Shown here: piece after piece, positions 44,372 through 55,130 of the stretch
Numbering within the stretch: the first letter of the stretch is position 1
Layout: each line of letters starts with the position of its first letter
NCBI RefSeq assembly: GCF_036324505.1
Contig: NC_086370.1
Coordinates: 3,033,453-3,097,452, forward strand
From: Eleginops maclovinus
Taxonomy: Eukaryota; Chordata; Actinopteri; Perciformes; Eleginopidae
Length of the DNA stretch: 64,000 bases
Direction of reading: 5' to 3'
The notes under the pieces: generated by a model
What the model was told of the DNA's origin: nothing
The model's input: the letters and a program-made list of their open reading frames with translations, nothing else
The model's database searches: none
Position numbers and translations under genes: made by a program

Positions 44372-47095
44372 AATGATTTATTATTTATTTTTATTTATTT
44401 GTTTATTTGAAAAGGGACAGTGCACATTAATTAACATTCTCAATGTAAACATACACTAAAAACGTAAATGTGCCGGAGTTAGCCAAAGCTAATTTTCGTC
44501 CGTAGTCCCCCGGCAGGTCAACACATCATCAACTTACACATTACAAAAGAGTAAAGACAGAATAAATACAAATGGCCTAGAATGAATTAAGACAGCTATT
44601 AATGAGTGCAGTTTTGATTGTTTTTAATCCATCTCTTAAGTGTTGTTTTAAATAGGCTAACTGATAGCTGGTGCTGTCTGATTTTGTGTGGAAGGCAGTT
44701 CCAATAATTTGAGGCCCGAACTGAGAAGACTGTTTGGCTAAATTTACTATGTCTGTACTGTACAACACAGTCTCCCCTGGTGGCTGCCCTAGTTGCCCTG
44801 CCACTGCTGCTCTTCTGTTGAACAAATTCATCCAGTGGAGGAGGTGCAAGCCCATGTAATATTTTAAAAATAAGACAGGCATCTAGATAATGTAAAAAAT
44901 TGTCAAAGCTAAATAAATTATATTTTGTAATGATATGACAGTGGTGGTAACTGATAGGTTTTTGATCTAGTGTTTTTAAAGTTTGCTTATAGAGGGTTTC
45001 TATTGGTTTAAGAGTTGTCATGTTTGCTTGGGACCAGCTTGTGTAGCAGTATGATATGTGAGAAAAGATCATGGCATGCATAAAAAGTTTAGCTGCCTCT
45101 GTTGTTAAGTATGGCCTTATATGTCTAAAATTAGCCAGATTATATCTGATGGTATTAGCCACCTTTTTAACATGCTTTTTAAAAGTTAAGTTAGAATCTA
45201 GGATGATGCCAAGGTATTTAAAATCAGACACAACCATGAGCTTTTCTCCTTTAATATAGACATCAGCCTGTGGTGCACTTGAGGATCTCTTAGAAAAGAA
45301 CATACAGACTGTTTTATTAATGTTAAGATGTAGATATGACCTTTCTAGCCAGTCAGAAACATGTACCAGTGTTTCAGTTAGTTTTGCTGCAGCCTGTTGC
45401 TTGTTTTTGGAATGCACATAAAGAACGGTATCATCTGCATACATCTGTATATTAACAGAGGGACAAACTGAAGGTAAGTCGTTAATGTACAAGCTAAACA
45501 AGATAGGGCCCAGTACTGACCCCTGGGGTACACCAATATTACAGTCCAGATATGATGAATAAGAATTACCTATATGTACACTCTGTTTCCTGTTAATAAG
45601 CTAGGACTCCATCCATTTCATGGCCTCAGCTGAGAAGTTAAAATAAGATAATTTAGATAAAAGTGTCTGGTGATTCACGGTGTCAAAAGCCTTCTTACGG
45701 TCCAGAAACACTGCACCTACTATACCACCCTCATCTAATTTTGACTTGATGTTTTCAAGGAGGAAACAGTTAGCTGTATCTGTAGAGTGGTTTGTACGAA
45801 ATCCAAATTGCTTTGGGTGTAAAGGACTGTGGCCCAAGTTTAGATGATTTTTCAACTGTTCTGCCACCCATTTTTCTGATACCTTGGAGATTACTGATAG
45901 TATACTAATGGGTCTATAATTTGACACCATGGTTTTATCACCAGACTTATAGATTGGAGATACCACTGCTGTTTTCCATGAACTTGGAAAAGTGCTTTGC
46001 CTAATTGACAGGTTGATCAGATGAGCAATGGGGCAAGCAAGTGTATCCCTGTGTGATTTTAGAAATGTGGTATCCCAACCATATGAATCCCTTGCTTTTG
46101 AGTTCCTCAAGGAGGTTATAATTTTGATAACCTCTGATTCAGATATTTCCTTTATTTTAAAAATAGGTTTAGTATCATCAATGGGGATAGATGGCACAGT
46201 TTCAGTTAGGATACCTTGAGCCAACTCCCTGACTGATTTTATAAAGAAATCGTTAAAAGTAATTGCAATCATATCATTATCTTGGGTCAATATTCCATTG
46301 ATTTTAAGTTCAGGTAAAGTTGTTCTTTGTTCTTTATTCCTACCAATTAGTTTATTAAGATTTTCCCAAATAAGTTTCCCATTTCCCTGTGCTTCATTAA
46401 TGACTCTAATAAAAAAATCTGCCTTAGCCTTTCTTAGATTCCTTAATACTTTATTTCGGAGAGTTGTGAAGGTAAGCCGGTCACTACTATGCCCTGATTT
46501 TAGAGCCCTCTTTAAAGCAGAATCTCTATCTTTCATTTGTTGCCAGAGAGTGTCATTTAGCCATGGTAGGGTGGTCTTTTGTCCATGTTTCTGTTTCACC
46601 TTCCTTGTGAAGTTTGCTCTTATTTCGTTAATGGTAGAGAAAAAAGTACTGCAGCTAACTTCAGTGTCTCTGTTGGTTAGAAGATCAGACCAGTCAATTT
46701 GATTTATAGCATTCTCCAAGTTCACTATTTCGTTTTTAGGAATTTTCTCATAAAATTGATTTCTTATGGTAGAATTTCCAAGTCGTTTTCTGGTTAGTTT
46801 CCTTACCAGCAATGTGATATTATGATCAGACAGACCAGTCAACATGTTATGCGATGTAGTTACTCTCTCCGGTCTGTTTGTAAATATCAGATCGATTTGT
46901 GTCTGAGAGGAGTTGGTTATTCTTGTCGGACCTTGTATCAGTTGGGAGAGATTGAATTTATTAGTTATATCTTTTAAGTTTTTACCCTCAGTTTTTTTGT
47001 TCCAGTTTATATTAAAGTCACCCATTAGTATTAACTCCTTTTTAACATCACATTGCTTAAGAATATTATGAAGATGCTCATAGAATATGCTATTG
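44372..47095 (-). mobile_element. 2A-bearing LINE, 3' two-thirds
   Basis: This is the downstream part of a CR1/Daphne-like non-LTR retrotransposon. The 3' UTR contains gtgcactgtcccttttcaaa and ends in AT-rich aaata-type repeats near 44,372. At 47,095 it is cut by hAT D and continues at 53,766. The clade is uncertain; the domain order is not. Confidence 0.85.
44599..47095 (-). pseudogene. LINE ORF2, rest of endonuclease plus reverse transcriptase, one in-frame stop
   Basis: Resumes in frame from the other half: SIFYEHLHNILKQ, then KKELILMGDFNINWNKK (catalytic D and N of the APE nuclease), IDLIFTN, and GLSDHNITLLV (SDH motif). RT: VSNYRPISILSVISK, FGFRTNHSTDTA, GAVFLDRKKAFDTVNHQTLL, then GVPQGSVLGPILFSLYINDL and IQMYADDTVLYVHSK. 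The only lesion is a TAG at 45,603-45,601 where related proteins have S-Y-L-I-N-R-K. Codons before and after stay in one frame to the stop at 44,599. Without the TAG and the hAT D insertion the frame would be continuous. Confidence 0.88.
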
Positions 47096-47512
47096 CAGGG
47101 GTTTTCAACCGGTGGTCCGCGGACCCCTGGTGGTCCGCGGCGGCATTGCATGTGGTCCGTGACAAGAGCCTATGTTGATCAGTTCACCATTGTTTTTTTT
47201 TAATATAAATTCGCTTTGATATTTCAACACATTTCCAGAATACCGTTACATATCGTGAAAAATATGTTTAAAATAATATAAAGGAAATTCAAGCTGACAG
47301 AATGTAGCCTTGCGCCTATTAGGGATGGGAATTGATAAGATTTTTACGATTCCGATTCCCTTATCGATTCTGTGAAACGATTCAATTCCTTATCGATTCT
47401 CTTATCGATTCCAATTTGGGGGAAAAAGGAGAATAAACAGTTTGATGTAACATTTATCTTTGTTTTAATGAAAAATATTCTATTGTGACAGTTACTTATT
47501 AATCTCTAATAA

Positions 47513-47582
<70 letters not shown>
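47513..47582. repeat. (TG)n microsatellite
   Basis: Perfect TG run inside hAT E, 3' of its transposase gene. Confidence 0.97.
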
Positions 47583-47589
<7 letters not shown>

Positions 47590-47707
47590 AATTAACAGTT
47601 CTTTTGCAGATGAACATATCTGCTTTTCTGTACAAGAAAATGTAACAAATAACAACAAATAACAAATACTGAATCATGTAATTACAAGAACAATGTAATC
47701 ACAAGCA

Positions 47708-47709
<2 letters not shown>

Positions 47710-47758
<49 letters not shown>

Positions 47759-47808
47759 TGTGAGTGTGAGTGTGAGTGTGAGTGTGAGTGTGAGTGTGTG
47801 TGTGTGCA
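47710..47808. repeat. (TG)n then (GAGTGT)n compound microsatellite
   Basis: A TG run is followed by about seven gagtgt hexamers. Just outside the transposase stop codon of hAT E. Confidence 0.95.
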
Positions 47809-47829
47809 CTCAAGTAGTAGTAGGGAAAA

Positions 47830-50800
47830 TTAACAGTTCTTTTGCAGAAATATGAGCATATCTGCTTTTTCTGGAAGGATACGGGATCTTTCGGGGCTTA
47901 TGGTGTCTCCAGCCGTGGAGAACACCCTCTCAGATGGGGTGGAGGAAGCCTGCACACAGAGGTAGTTTTCAGCCAGTCCAGATAGCAAGGGCAGCGTATC
48001 CTGCTTGTTCCACCACCACAGTGCGGCGCTATCCCTGCAGGGGATGGAGGGCAGGCTTTTGTAGAACTGGATTTCCTGATCCACCTTCTGAGCCAGGGAA
48101 AGACGGGGCTGTGATTCACGGATTGACTGCAGCTCGTTGTCCTCCTCCTCGAATAGTTCTTCCAAGGCTGTCTTTTTTGATGGTGGTGGCAGTGCCTGAA
48201 ATTAAATGAACATGAAGTAAAAAAAAAAAAAAATACATATATAAGTCAATAATCATGACAAAACAGCATCCAAAGGTCATTACAAATGAATGAGTTAACT
48301 TACATAGTGTTCCTCTACTTCTTCCTCCTCCCCATCTTCGCAGCCTTCCCTCTGTGTCTCTCCTTCCCCTGGGAGCTTGAGAAGTGATGTAAACACATTA
48401 ATAACTTTTAACACAGAGCCGTAGAAGGTCTCACTCACAATGGAATCAAATGCAATGATAAGACAAACAGAATTTAAACAGAAATGAAAATACCTCATCT
48501 CTTGCTGCCACTGTATTTGCTGTTATTGCAGCTTCCCTGATCCTGTCCCAGACTGCATCACTTTTCACTTTGTATTTAAATCTGGGGTCCAAGATGGTGG
48601 CTTCCTCCAGGAATCTCTGAATGTCAGTTCCCTTCAATTTCAAAAAGGAGGATAGGATGACATTAGACTAGTGGTACAAATTGGCCTAAAGCATCAAGGT
48701 AAGATTAAATGTAGTTGTGCTTACCTGGTAGCGTTTGGAGAGATCCTTCCAAATGTTCTCCTTGATGCTCCTTGTGAACGCAGAGTCACCTTCCTGCACA
48801 GTGTACTGTTGCTCCAGCTTCTGCAAGATGGGCAAAATCTCACCGCAGGTTGCACTTTTGTCGCTGGAGACGGCCAGTGTGGAGGTGTAATGCTTCCGCA
48901 TGAGATGCACAAACTCCTCTGCTTTCCTTAAGTCCTCGTTGCCTATTCTGTCCAACCTACAATGTAAATAAAAACAGAAAAAGATGTATGTAGCACAAAT
49001 AAACAAAAACAAAACCAGTCAAAGTTTAAAAAAAGTTTAAGTCATATTATCATTTAAAATATATATCACCTTTCCTTCTCCATGGGCCTTCTTATGCGTG
49101 GATCTATGGCTGCAGCCTGGATAGCAGGGAACTGCTCGGTGAATCTCTCCATCATCAAATAGAGGGAATTCCATCTGGTCCTTACATCCAGGAGGAGCAT
49201 GTGCTTGGGCAGCTCTGAGGGTTCACATATACACAACACAATGTAAATATTTATTATCTAATAATTTACATACACATACCTATACATGTATATTTTCATG
49301 TACATATAGTATAATGCTTGCAATGTACTGTAAGGAGAGTATCTTACTGAGCAAGTCTTGTTTCTCTTTAAGAACAACTTTTGCCATGTGGGACCTCTTC
49401 ATCCAGACAACAACTGCTCGAACTCGTGCTGCCCAATTGGATATGGCAGTGCAGTTGTACAGCTTTTGCGCTCCCAGGTTCAGCGTATGAGCGAAGCATG
49501 GAAATTTGACAATTTGCAGCTGTTTGATGGCTACATCCATGTTCGCTGCATTGTCTACAGTTGCTGCCACAACCTTTTCCCGTACACCATATTCTTCTAA
49601 AATGTAATCAATCTCCTCTGCTACAGCTGAGCCTGTCTGAGATTGGTACACGGCTTTGGTTTTTAGGACCTTTTCCTTTACCTGGCCATTGCTCACGTAG
49701 TGCAGAGTAACCGTGAGATAATGATCCTGACAAAAGCTTGTCCACCCATCAGCCGTGATAGCTGCCTTTGACACTGTTTTCAGTTCAGAGATCACATTTC
49801 CCTTTTCCACACCATACCAAGCAGGGATTAAGTGGTTGGTTAAGCTTTCCCTGCTGGGGGCTTTGTATTTTGGATTGAGAACCTTTGTCATCTCCCTAGA
49901 AAACATATGAAAATGAATGAGTGTAAACATCTGTTTAACGAGGAGGAAAATATTCTATTCTATTCTATTCTAATCTGACATTTGATAATCTGACAACAAC
50001 CTCACATTCACCTACCGAAATTCAGGGGCGTCTACTGTAGAAAATGGGTGCAAACCCTTAACAACAAATTTGGTAACTGCCCGGTGACATTCTTCTACCT
50101 TTGCCTGGGACATTTTATTTCTGCCTGCCTCGACGAAAATAGAAGCCAGAGGTAAACGGGAGCAAGTGCTGCTAGCCTCTGAGTCAGCCAGACTACCCGT
50201 CTCGTCCCGGTCATCATCTTGTTCTAAATCTAACGAAGAAGGCATTCGTTTGATGAAAAAGCAATACTGTACAATTTCGGGAAATAAACTAATTTCCCAC
50301 CTCCCTTTGATTTAAATAAATGAGCGTCACCTTTCTCTGGCTCCCTGAATCGGCGGCGCAACTTACTAGCATGTTTCATTAGCTACATAGCAACAGCTAG
50401 AATTCTTCCCTAGAACTACGGATGCCTTGCCATCAAGTAAGCTAATTAAACATGCTAGCAAGGAACGGCTTGATTAACCAGAAACATAAACTCCCTTAAT
50501 TACCCCAAGGAGAGGTAGGAAATGGGTTTATTTCCAGAAATGGCGTGGTACATAATTTACTAGGAATCACATTAAGGATTAGTCAGTGGGATAGCTACTT
50601 ACCACCAGAGTTGCCTTCGGTGTTAGCCCCCAAGGCCACGGTGGTCGTAGAAGCTTGGCTGCTGTCACTCCGAAGGGCATCAAAAACGCGACACTCGTTA
50701 AAGTTTATCCCGTGTTGTGTGCGCAGATGTTTATGCATATTTGAAGTATTCCCTCCCGCCGATGTTATCAACAATTTGCAGTGGTTGCAAAACGCCCTGT

Positions 50801-50864
50801 TGCCATCCTTATGTAATGTGAAATGAAGCCACACTTTGGACCGTTTTAACCTTAGGGGTGCCAT
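47830..50864 (-). CDS. ZBED1-like hAT transposase, eight exons, apparently intact
   Basis: Exons on the minus strand: 50864-50603, 50229-50016, 49895-49348, 49214-49070, 48956-48725, 48631-48494, 48375-48304, 48195-47830. Each joint has AG and GT; exon 6 uses a weak GTATTT donor. All joints preserve frame. The sum is 1977 bases, 658 residues plus stop. The start M at 50,864 precedes a BED zinc finger (C26-x2-C29 ... H46-x4-H51). The core holds ITADGWTSF (first D) and ATVDNAANM (second D), then LDVRTRWNSLYLMM and LDPRFKYK. The C-terminus has the hAT dimerisation signature ASSTPSERVFSTAGD. No disabling change was seen, so it could be active or recently active. The ZBED1-like label is by motif recognition. 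Confidence 0.88.
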
Positions 50865-51301
50865 TTCAGACTTGTAAAAAGTATCACGAGCGTCACCTGC
50901 GTAACCAAGCAACTACGCCACGTCAAGCCGGGCTTACTGAATCATTCGTGTGTACCTTGCTGCGTAAATAACGTTACATAAACCGTGCGGTCTGGAATCT
51001 ATAAGAGAATCGTTTAACGAGCTGCCAAACGGTTCCATGGAATTGAAACATAAGGAACCGGTTCTCAACAGGAACCGGTTCTCGATTCCCATCCCTAGCG
51101 CCTATCCAGTCTATGGTAGCCTGTGATTCGCTAATGGTAATGAGTTGCGTCGCTAACCTCACTTATTATTCATTACGTACAGTCTTGCGAGCAAAGTTGA
51201 CACACATTTATAAGCATAGCCGACGAGAGTATTTTAAGATAGGTTGTAGTACAGCAAACATTTGTTACATATGTACTAGTCTAGCTATATATCTAGCACC
51301 A

Positions 51302-53194
51302 ATGGATCGTTTTGTAGTGAGGAAAGTGCCAGAGGGACAGGCTGCCATGACAGAGGGTCAGGCTGCCACGACAGAGGGACAGGCCGCCACGATAGGGCAA
51401 GGACAGGCTTCCGAAGCGTCAACTTCGCAAAAAAGACGAAAAAGAAAATACAATGAGGAATATGTTAAATATGGATTCACAGTGACGACAGACAGAGCAG
51501 GAGAGGAGGTACCACTGTGTTTCGTATGTTCAACAATTCTCTGTAATGAAGCTATGAAGCCGTCGAAACTTACGCGGCATATGGAGACGCATCACGTCCA
51601 CTTGAAGGCCAAACCCGTTGAGTACATGCAACAGATGTTGCGTGATTTCAAAGGACAGCAGGCTACCATGAGGAAGAGTGCAAAAATAAATGAAAACGCA
51701 CTGAAAGCATCGTATCTGGTCGCTCTCAGGGTTGCAAAAAGTAAGAAGCCCCATACCATTGCAGAGCAGCTTATATTGCCAGCAGCCATAGATATGTGCA
51801 GAGCTATGGTAAGCGAAGAATGTGCCAACAAATTAAAAACTATTCCGTTGTCAGACAACACAATCGGAAGACGAATTGGGGAAATGGCAAATGATGTCAA
51901 AGACCAGCTGATGGCAAAACTTCAGACAGTTCTGTTTTCCCTTCAAATCGACGAGACGACAGATGTTACTAATGATGCGCAACTGTTAACATTTGTGCGA
52001 TACGAGGACAGTGGCACTATGTGCGAGGAATTTCTTTTTTGCAAACCACTGCCCGGGCGAACTACCGGTGTAGAAATATTTAAAGCACTGGACGATTTTT
52101 TCACGGAGCACAATATCTCGTGGCAGAGGTGCGTTGCATTATGCAGCGATGGGGCCCGAGCCATGAGTGGCAGCAAGACTGGACTGTTTGCGCATGTAAG
52201 GAGGGTGGCTCCGGGGGTAATTTGGACACACTGCCTGATTCATAGAGAGGCTCTCGCCTCCAAAGATCTCAGTGTTGAGCTCAGTGGTGTGTTTGATGTC
52301 GTTGTCAAGACGGTCAACTTCATAAAACGAAACGCATTGAATACACGCCTGTTTTCATCCCTATGCCATGACTTGGGAAGTGAACACAGCTCTCTCCTTT
52401 ATCATTCAGAGGTGCGTTGGCTGTCTCGCGGCGCTGTGCTCGCCCGTGTGTTTGAACTACGCGGAGCTATCTACGAGTTCTTGTGCGAGAAGCATTCTGA
52501 TCTGGCTTCCAATTTCAACGATAGTTACTGGTTAACTAAGCTGGCGTACCTCACAGATGTTTTTGCAGAGCTGAACAAGTTGAACAGCTCCATGCAAGGG
52601 AGAGATGCAAACGTCATGCAGCTCTACGAGAAGCTCGACGCATTTGTGAAAAAAATGTCAAAGTGGATCGAACGAGTGGAGAGCAATAACTTGGCGATGT
52701 TTCCTTCAGTTGAGGAATACCCTGACAGCACTGACATCAACGACACTATATGTGAGCATTTGAGGAAGCTTGTGCGTCAATTCGCAAAGTACTTCACTGA
52801 TTCGGAAGAGTGGCGCCGTGACAGCAAGTGGATCCTGCTCCCATTCAGTGACGATGCATCAGTAGGGTCAAGTCTGACGGCTGTGGAAGAGGATAAGCTG
52901 ATTGAGATGTCCACAGACTCTGTCAGGAGGCATATGTACGACACACAGCCCCTTGTTAAATTCTGGATAAGTTGCCAGACAGAATTTCCACAGCTTGCTG
53001 CAAAAGCAATGAGGTGTCTTTTGCCCTTTCCAACCACATACCTGTGTGAGAGTGGTTTTTCTACACTGGCGTACTTAAAGAATAAGTACAGGGCTAGGCT
53101 TGATCCAGAGAATGACATGAGACTGTCTCTGTCTACCATTTCGCCACGAATAGACAGGCTGTGTGGACTTCACCACGCCCAGATATCACACTGA
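51302..53194 (+). CDS. SCND3/ZBED-like hAT transposase, intact single exon
   Basis: 630 codons from MDRFVVRKVPEGQ to TGA. The frame is open further upstream (to 51,113), but this M follows the usual MDRF-type start and precedes all conserved parts. Residues 11-33 hold three EGQAA(M/T)T repeats, and a basic patch KRRKRK follows. The BED-type finger is C73-x2-C76 with H93 and H97/H98. The catalytic core has SLQIDETTDVTND (first D) and ALCSDGARAMSGSKTG (second D), then WTHCLIHREALASK and SEVRWLSRG. Near the C-terminus FPTTYLCESGFSTLAYLKNK is the dimerisation signature. No stop or frameshift is present. Nested hAT E lies just upstream and may disturb its promoter. Confidence 0.9.
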   Translation: MDRFVVRKVPEGQAAMTEGQAATTEGQAATIGQGQASEASTSQKRRKRKYNEEYVKYGFTVTTDRAGEEVPLCFVCSTILCNEAMKPSKLTRHMETHHVHLKAKPVEYMQQMLRDFKGQQATMRKSAKINENALKASYLVALRVAKSKKPHTIAEQLILPAAIDMCRAMVSEECANKLKTIPLSDNTIGRRIGEMANDVKDQLMAKLQTVLFSLQIDETTDVTNDAQLLTFVRYEDSGTMCEEFLFCKPLPGRTTGVEIFKALDDFFTEHNISWQRCVALCSDGARAMSGSKTGLFAHVRRVAPGVIWTHCLIHREALASKDLSVELSGVFDVVVKTVNFIKRNALNTRLFSSLCHDLGSEHSSLLYHSEVRWLSRGAVLARVFELRGAIYEFLCEKHSDLASNFNDSYWLTKLAYLTDVFAELNKLNSSMQGRDANVMQLYEKLDAFVKKMSKWIERVESNNLAMFPSVEEYPDSTDINDTICEHLRKLVRQFAKYFTDSEEWRRDSKWILLPFSDDASVGSSLTAVEEDKLIEMSTDSVRRHMYDTQPLVKFWISCQTEFPQLAAKAMRCLLPFPTTYLCESGFSTLAYLKNKYRARLDPENDMRLSLSTISPRIDRLCGLHHAQISH

Positions 53195-53765
53195 CAGGTA
53201 GGCCTAATTCTCCCATGTTTTCACTGTTACGACCCTGGCGGGTTTAGGCCCCGCCCTGTGTTAATGGTAAGCCTGTTCTCTCTCCCTGCTTTTCTCAATC
53301 TCTCTCTGCTTTTCTCAATCTCTCTGTCTCTACAGCAGGTGATTGGTGACAGGTTTGTCCTGGCTGGGTTATAAAAGCCCTGACCAGCCAGCAGTTGAGG
53401 CTGCCTTGGTCTTCATTTGTTGGATTTTGGTTCTCCGGTGTTGTTGGATTTTTGTTCTCCATTGTTGTTTTGTCACACACCTAGACTGACTTTGCATGAC
53501 ATTTTTAGTTACTTTTCCCAATACTGAATTGCACAACACTTTATTATTCTTTATTCTTTCTTTAAAATAATCTTTAATTTAATTTAATTTAATAAATCTA
53601 CTTTTATTATTATAAAATCTGCGTGGCCTCTCTTTCATGTTTCATGCATTGAGCTATGCATGTAACACCAAATACACACGCGCACGCGCAGGCACATCAG
53701 TGGGCCGCGGATTGCTTTCTAGTCCGAATGGTGGTCCCTGGGACAAAACCAGTTGAAAACCCCTG
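53195..53765 (+). other. hAT D 3' region
   Basis: Contains CT-rich short repeats (tctctctctgcttttctcaa twice near 53,280-53,325), an AATAAA at ~53,591 suited to the transposase transcript, and the right terminus at 53,765. Confidence 0.7.
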
Positions 53766-55130
53766 TGCTATTGGATGATGGTGGTCGATATAGACAAATG
53801 ACAATGAAAGACATCTGAGGAGATAGTGACATGTTCAACCCAATACACTCCATATCTATTTCCTGTGACCATTCAATGAGGTTACATGTAATTGTGTTTT
53901 TAACATATACTAGCAATCCCCCACCCTTGCCTTTGTTTCTATCCCTCCTGAACACGTTATACCCAGAAATATCATAAGCAGCCTCGGGGGAGTGTTTGTT
54001 AAGCCATGTTTCAGAAAGACCAAGAAAGTCCAAGTTAGAGTGAGAAAGTAAGTGTTCTAGCTGGTTACTTTTAGAGACAATGCTTCGTATATTTAAATGT
54101 CCGCCGAGTAATCCTTTAGGTTTGGATTGTGGATCCCAGATCAGTTTTGCGTGATTGAGAGTTTGAAAAAAGTTCGTTCTTCGATGTTTACGAATCGCCG
54201 GGTTTAGTCCCCAGTGTTGCCGATTGAGAGGGGTCTGTTTGACGGGGTTCACAGATTGATTTGGCCTATTCTCTTGTGAGGGTGGAGCAGTCAAAGTTGG
54301 TAACTCACCGCTACCAGGTGTTTGTGGACAGGAGCGTTCTCCATACTGCGCCCAATGGAGATCCTCGACAGCTGCGGTCGTTGTAGTATCCAAAGCAGCG
54401 ATAGTATACCCCACGTCGGCATCAGAGGAAAGTGCCGCATCAAGAGCGCCATTCCCCAGCCAGGACGAAGCAACCAGGCCACTCCATTCGCCGCCGCCAC
54501 TCCCCCGCCGCAACAGGTATCCCCCGTGGGCACTTCCATACGCCGACGGAGGCATCGTTAGAGCAGGGTGAAGATCCAAGGCACCCGGTGAGGGCAGTAG
54601 ATCGCCAGCGGAGGCCGGATGAGGCCCTGGGTTTAGTTGGATATCACCAGCTAGCAGGAGGATTGCCATCAGGTAGATGATCTTTCTGTCCGATTGTTTT
54701 AAGTTCTCAGCTCCTCGGGTATTTGTCCAGGTTGGTGGTTGGGTAGCACGGCCATTGTTTAGAATTTTGGCATAGGTTACATATTGGCTCCATGGGTTGA
54801 GATTAAAGCCGCGACGAACGTCGCGTTCAGAGCCAGGTTGTTGTTGGCATGAATGGCAACTTCGCACGGACAGTAGCAGTATTGCAAACACATAGTTTAA
54901 AACAAATAGTCTTTCAAGTATGTCGGCCAGTCTATGCTTTTTATGTGTGTTTTTTGAACACAATCCATTTTTTTGTAGGAAGGTAAATTTGGCAATATTG
55001 TTTGCGTACGCTCCGGCATGACCTGCCAGCCTGCCATTACGCACCGCCATCTTTTCCTCATTCCTCATGTTCACAAACATCGCGAGAGCTAGCAGTTGTG
55101 AGGGCGTGTCACATCATTCAGCCATTAGTT
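53766..55130 (-). mobile_element. 2A-bearing LINE, 5' third
   Basis: Upstream part of the LINE interrupted by hAT D. The element's 5' boundary lies somewhere near 55,130, just before the first ATG at 55,080, and was not fixed. With the other half it totals ~4.1 kb. Confidence 0.75.
53774..55080 (-). pseudogene. LINE ORF N-terminus: 2A-like motif and endonuclease start, cut by hAT D
   Basis: The frame opens MFVNMRNEEKMAVRNG. A hydrophobic stretch (RLFVLNYVFAILLLSVRS, residues ~57-74) is followed by a second one (KIIYLMAILLLA). That leads directly into the 2A-like motif GDIQLNPGP at residues 145-153 (54,648-54,622). A serine/proline-rich linker of ~150 residues follows, and then the APE endonuclease begins: GGHLNIRSIVSKSNQLEHLL, LDFLGLSETWLNKHSPEA, GGGLLVYVKNT. 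It reaches CLYRPPSSN, where hAT D interrupts at 53,773. 2A-like motifs in APE-type LINEs are known to cause ribosome skipping, and some double as signal sequences. Confidence 0.85.

Larger units (their letters stand above)
47320..51097 (-). mobile_element. hAT element E (ZBED1-like), inserted in the 5' region of hAT D
   Basis: Both ends begin TAGGGATGGGAAT(T/C)GA, and the 8-base GCGCCTAT is duplicated at 47,312-47,319 and 51,098-51,105. Length is 3778 bases. A spliced transposase gene occupies the minus strand. Two TG-rich microsatellites lie downstream of its stop. Confidence 0.92.
47096..53765 (+). mobile_element. hAT element D (SCND3-like), inserted in the LINE
   Basis: The left end is CAGGGGTTTTCAACCGGTGG. 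The right end, inverted, is CAGGGGTTTTCAACTGGTTT. TGCTATTG is perfectly duplicated at 47,088-47,095 and 53,766-53,773. Subtracting nested hAT E leaves ~2.9 kb, with one intact transposase ORF on the plus strand and a poly(A) signal (AATAAA near 53,591). It has all visible parts of an autonomous element. Confidence 0.92.

Noticed and set aside
54622..54648. Viral origin for the 2A-like motif
   Set aside because: It is embedded in a LINE ORF followed by APE endonuclease and RT. 2A-like motifs are known in such LINEs, and no viral genes are present.
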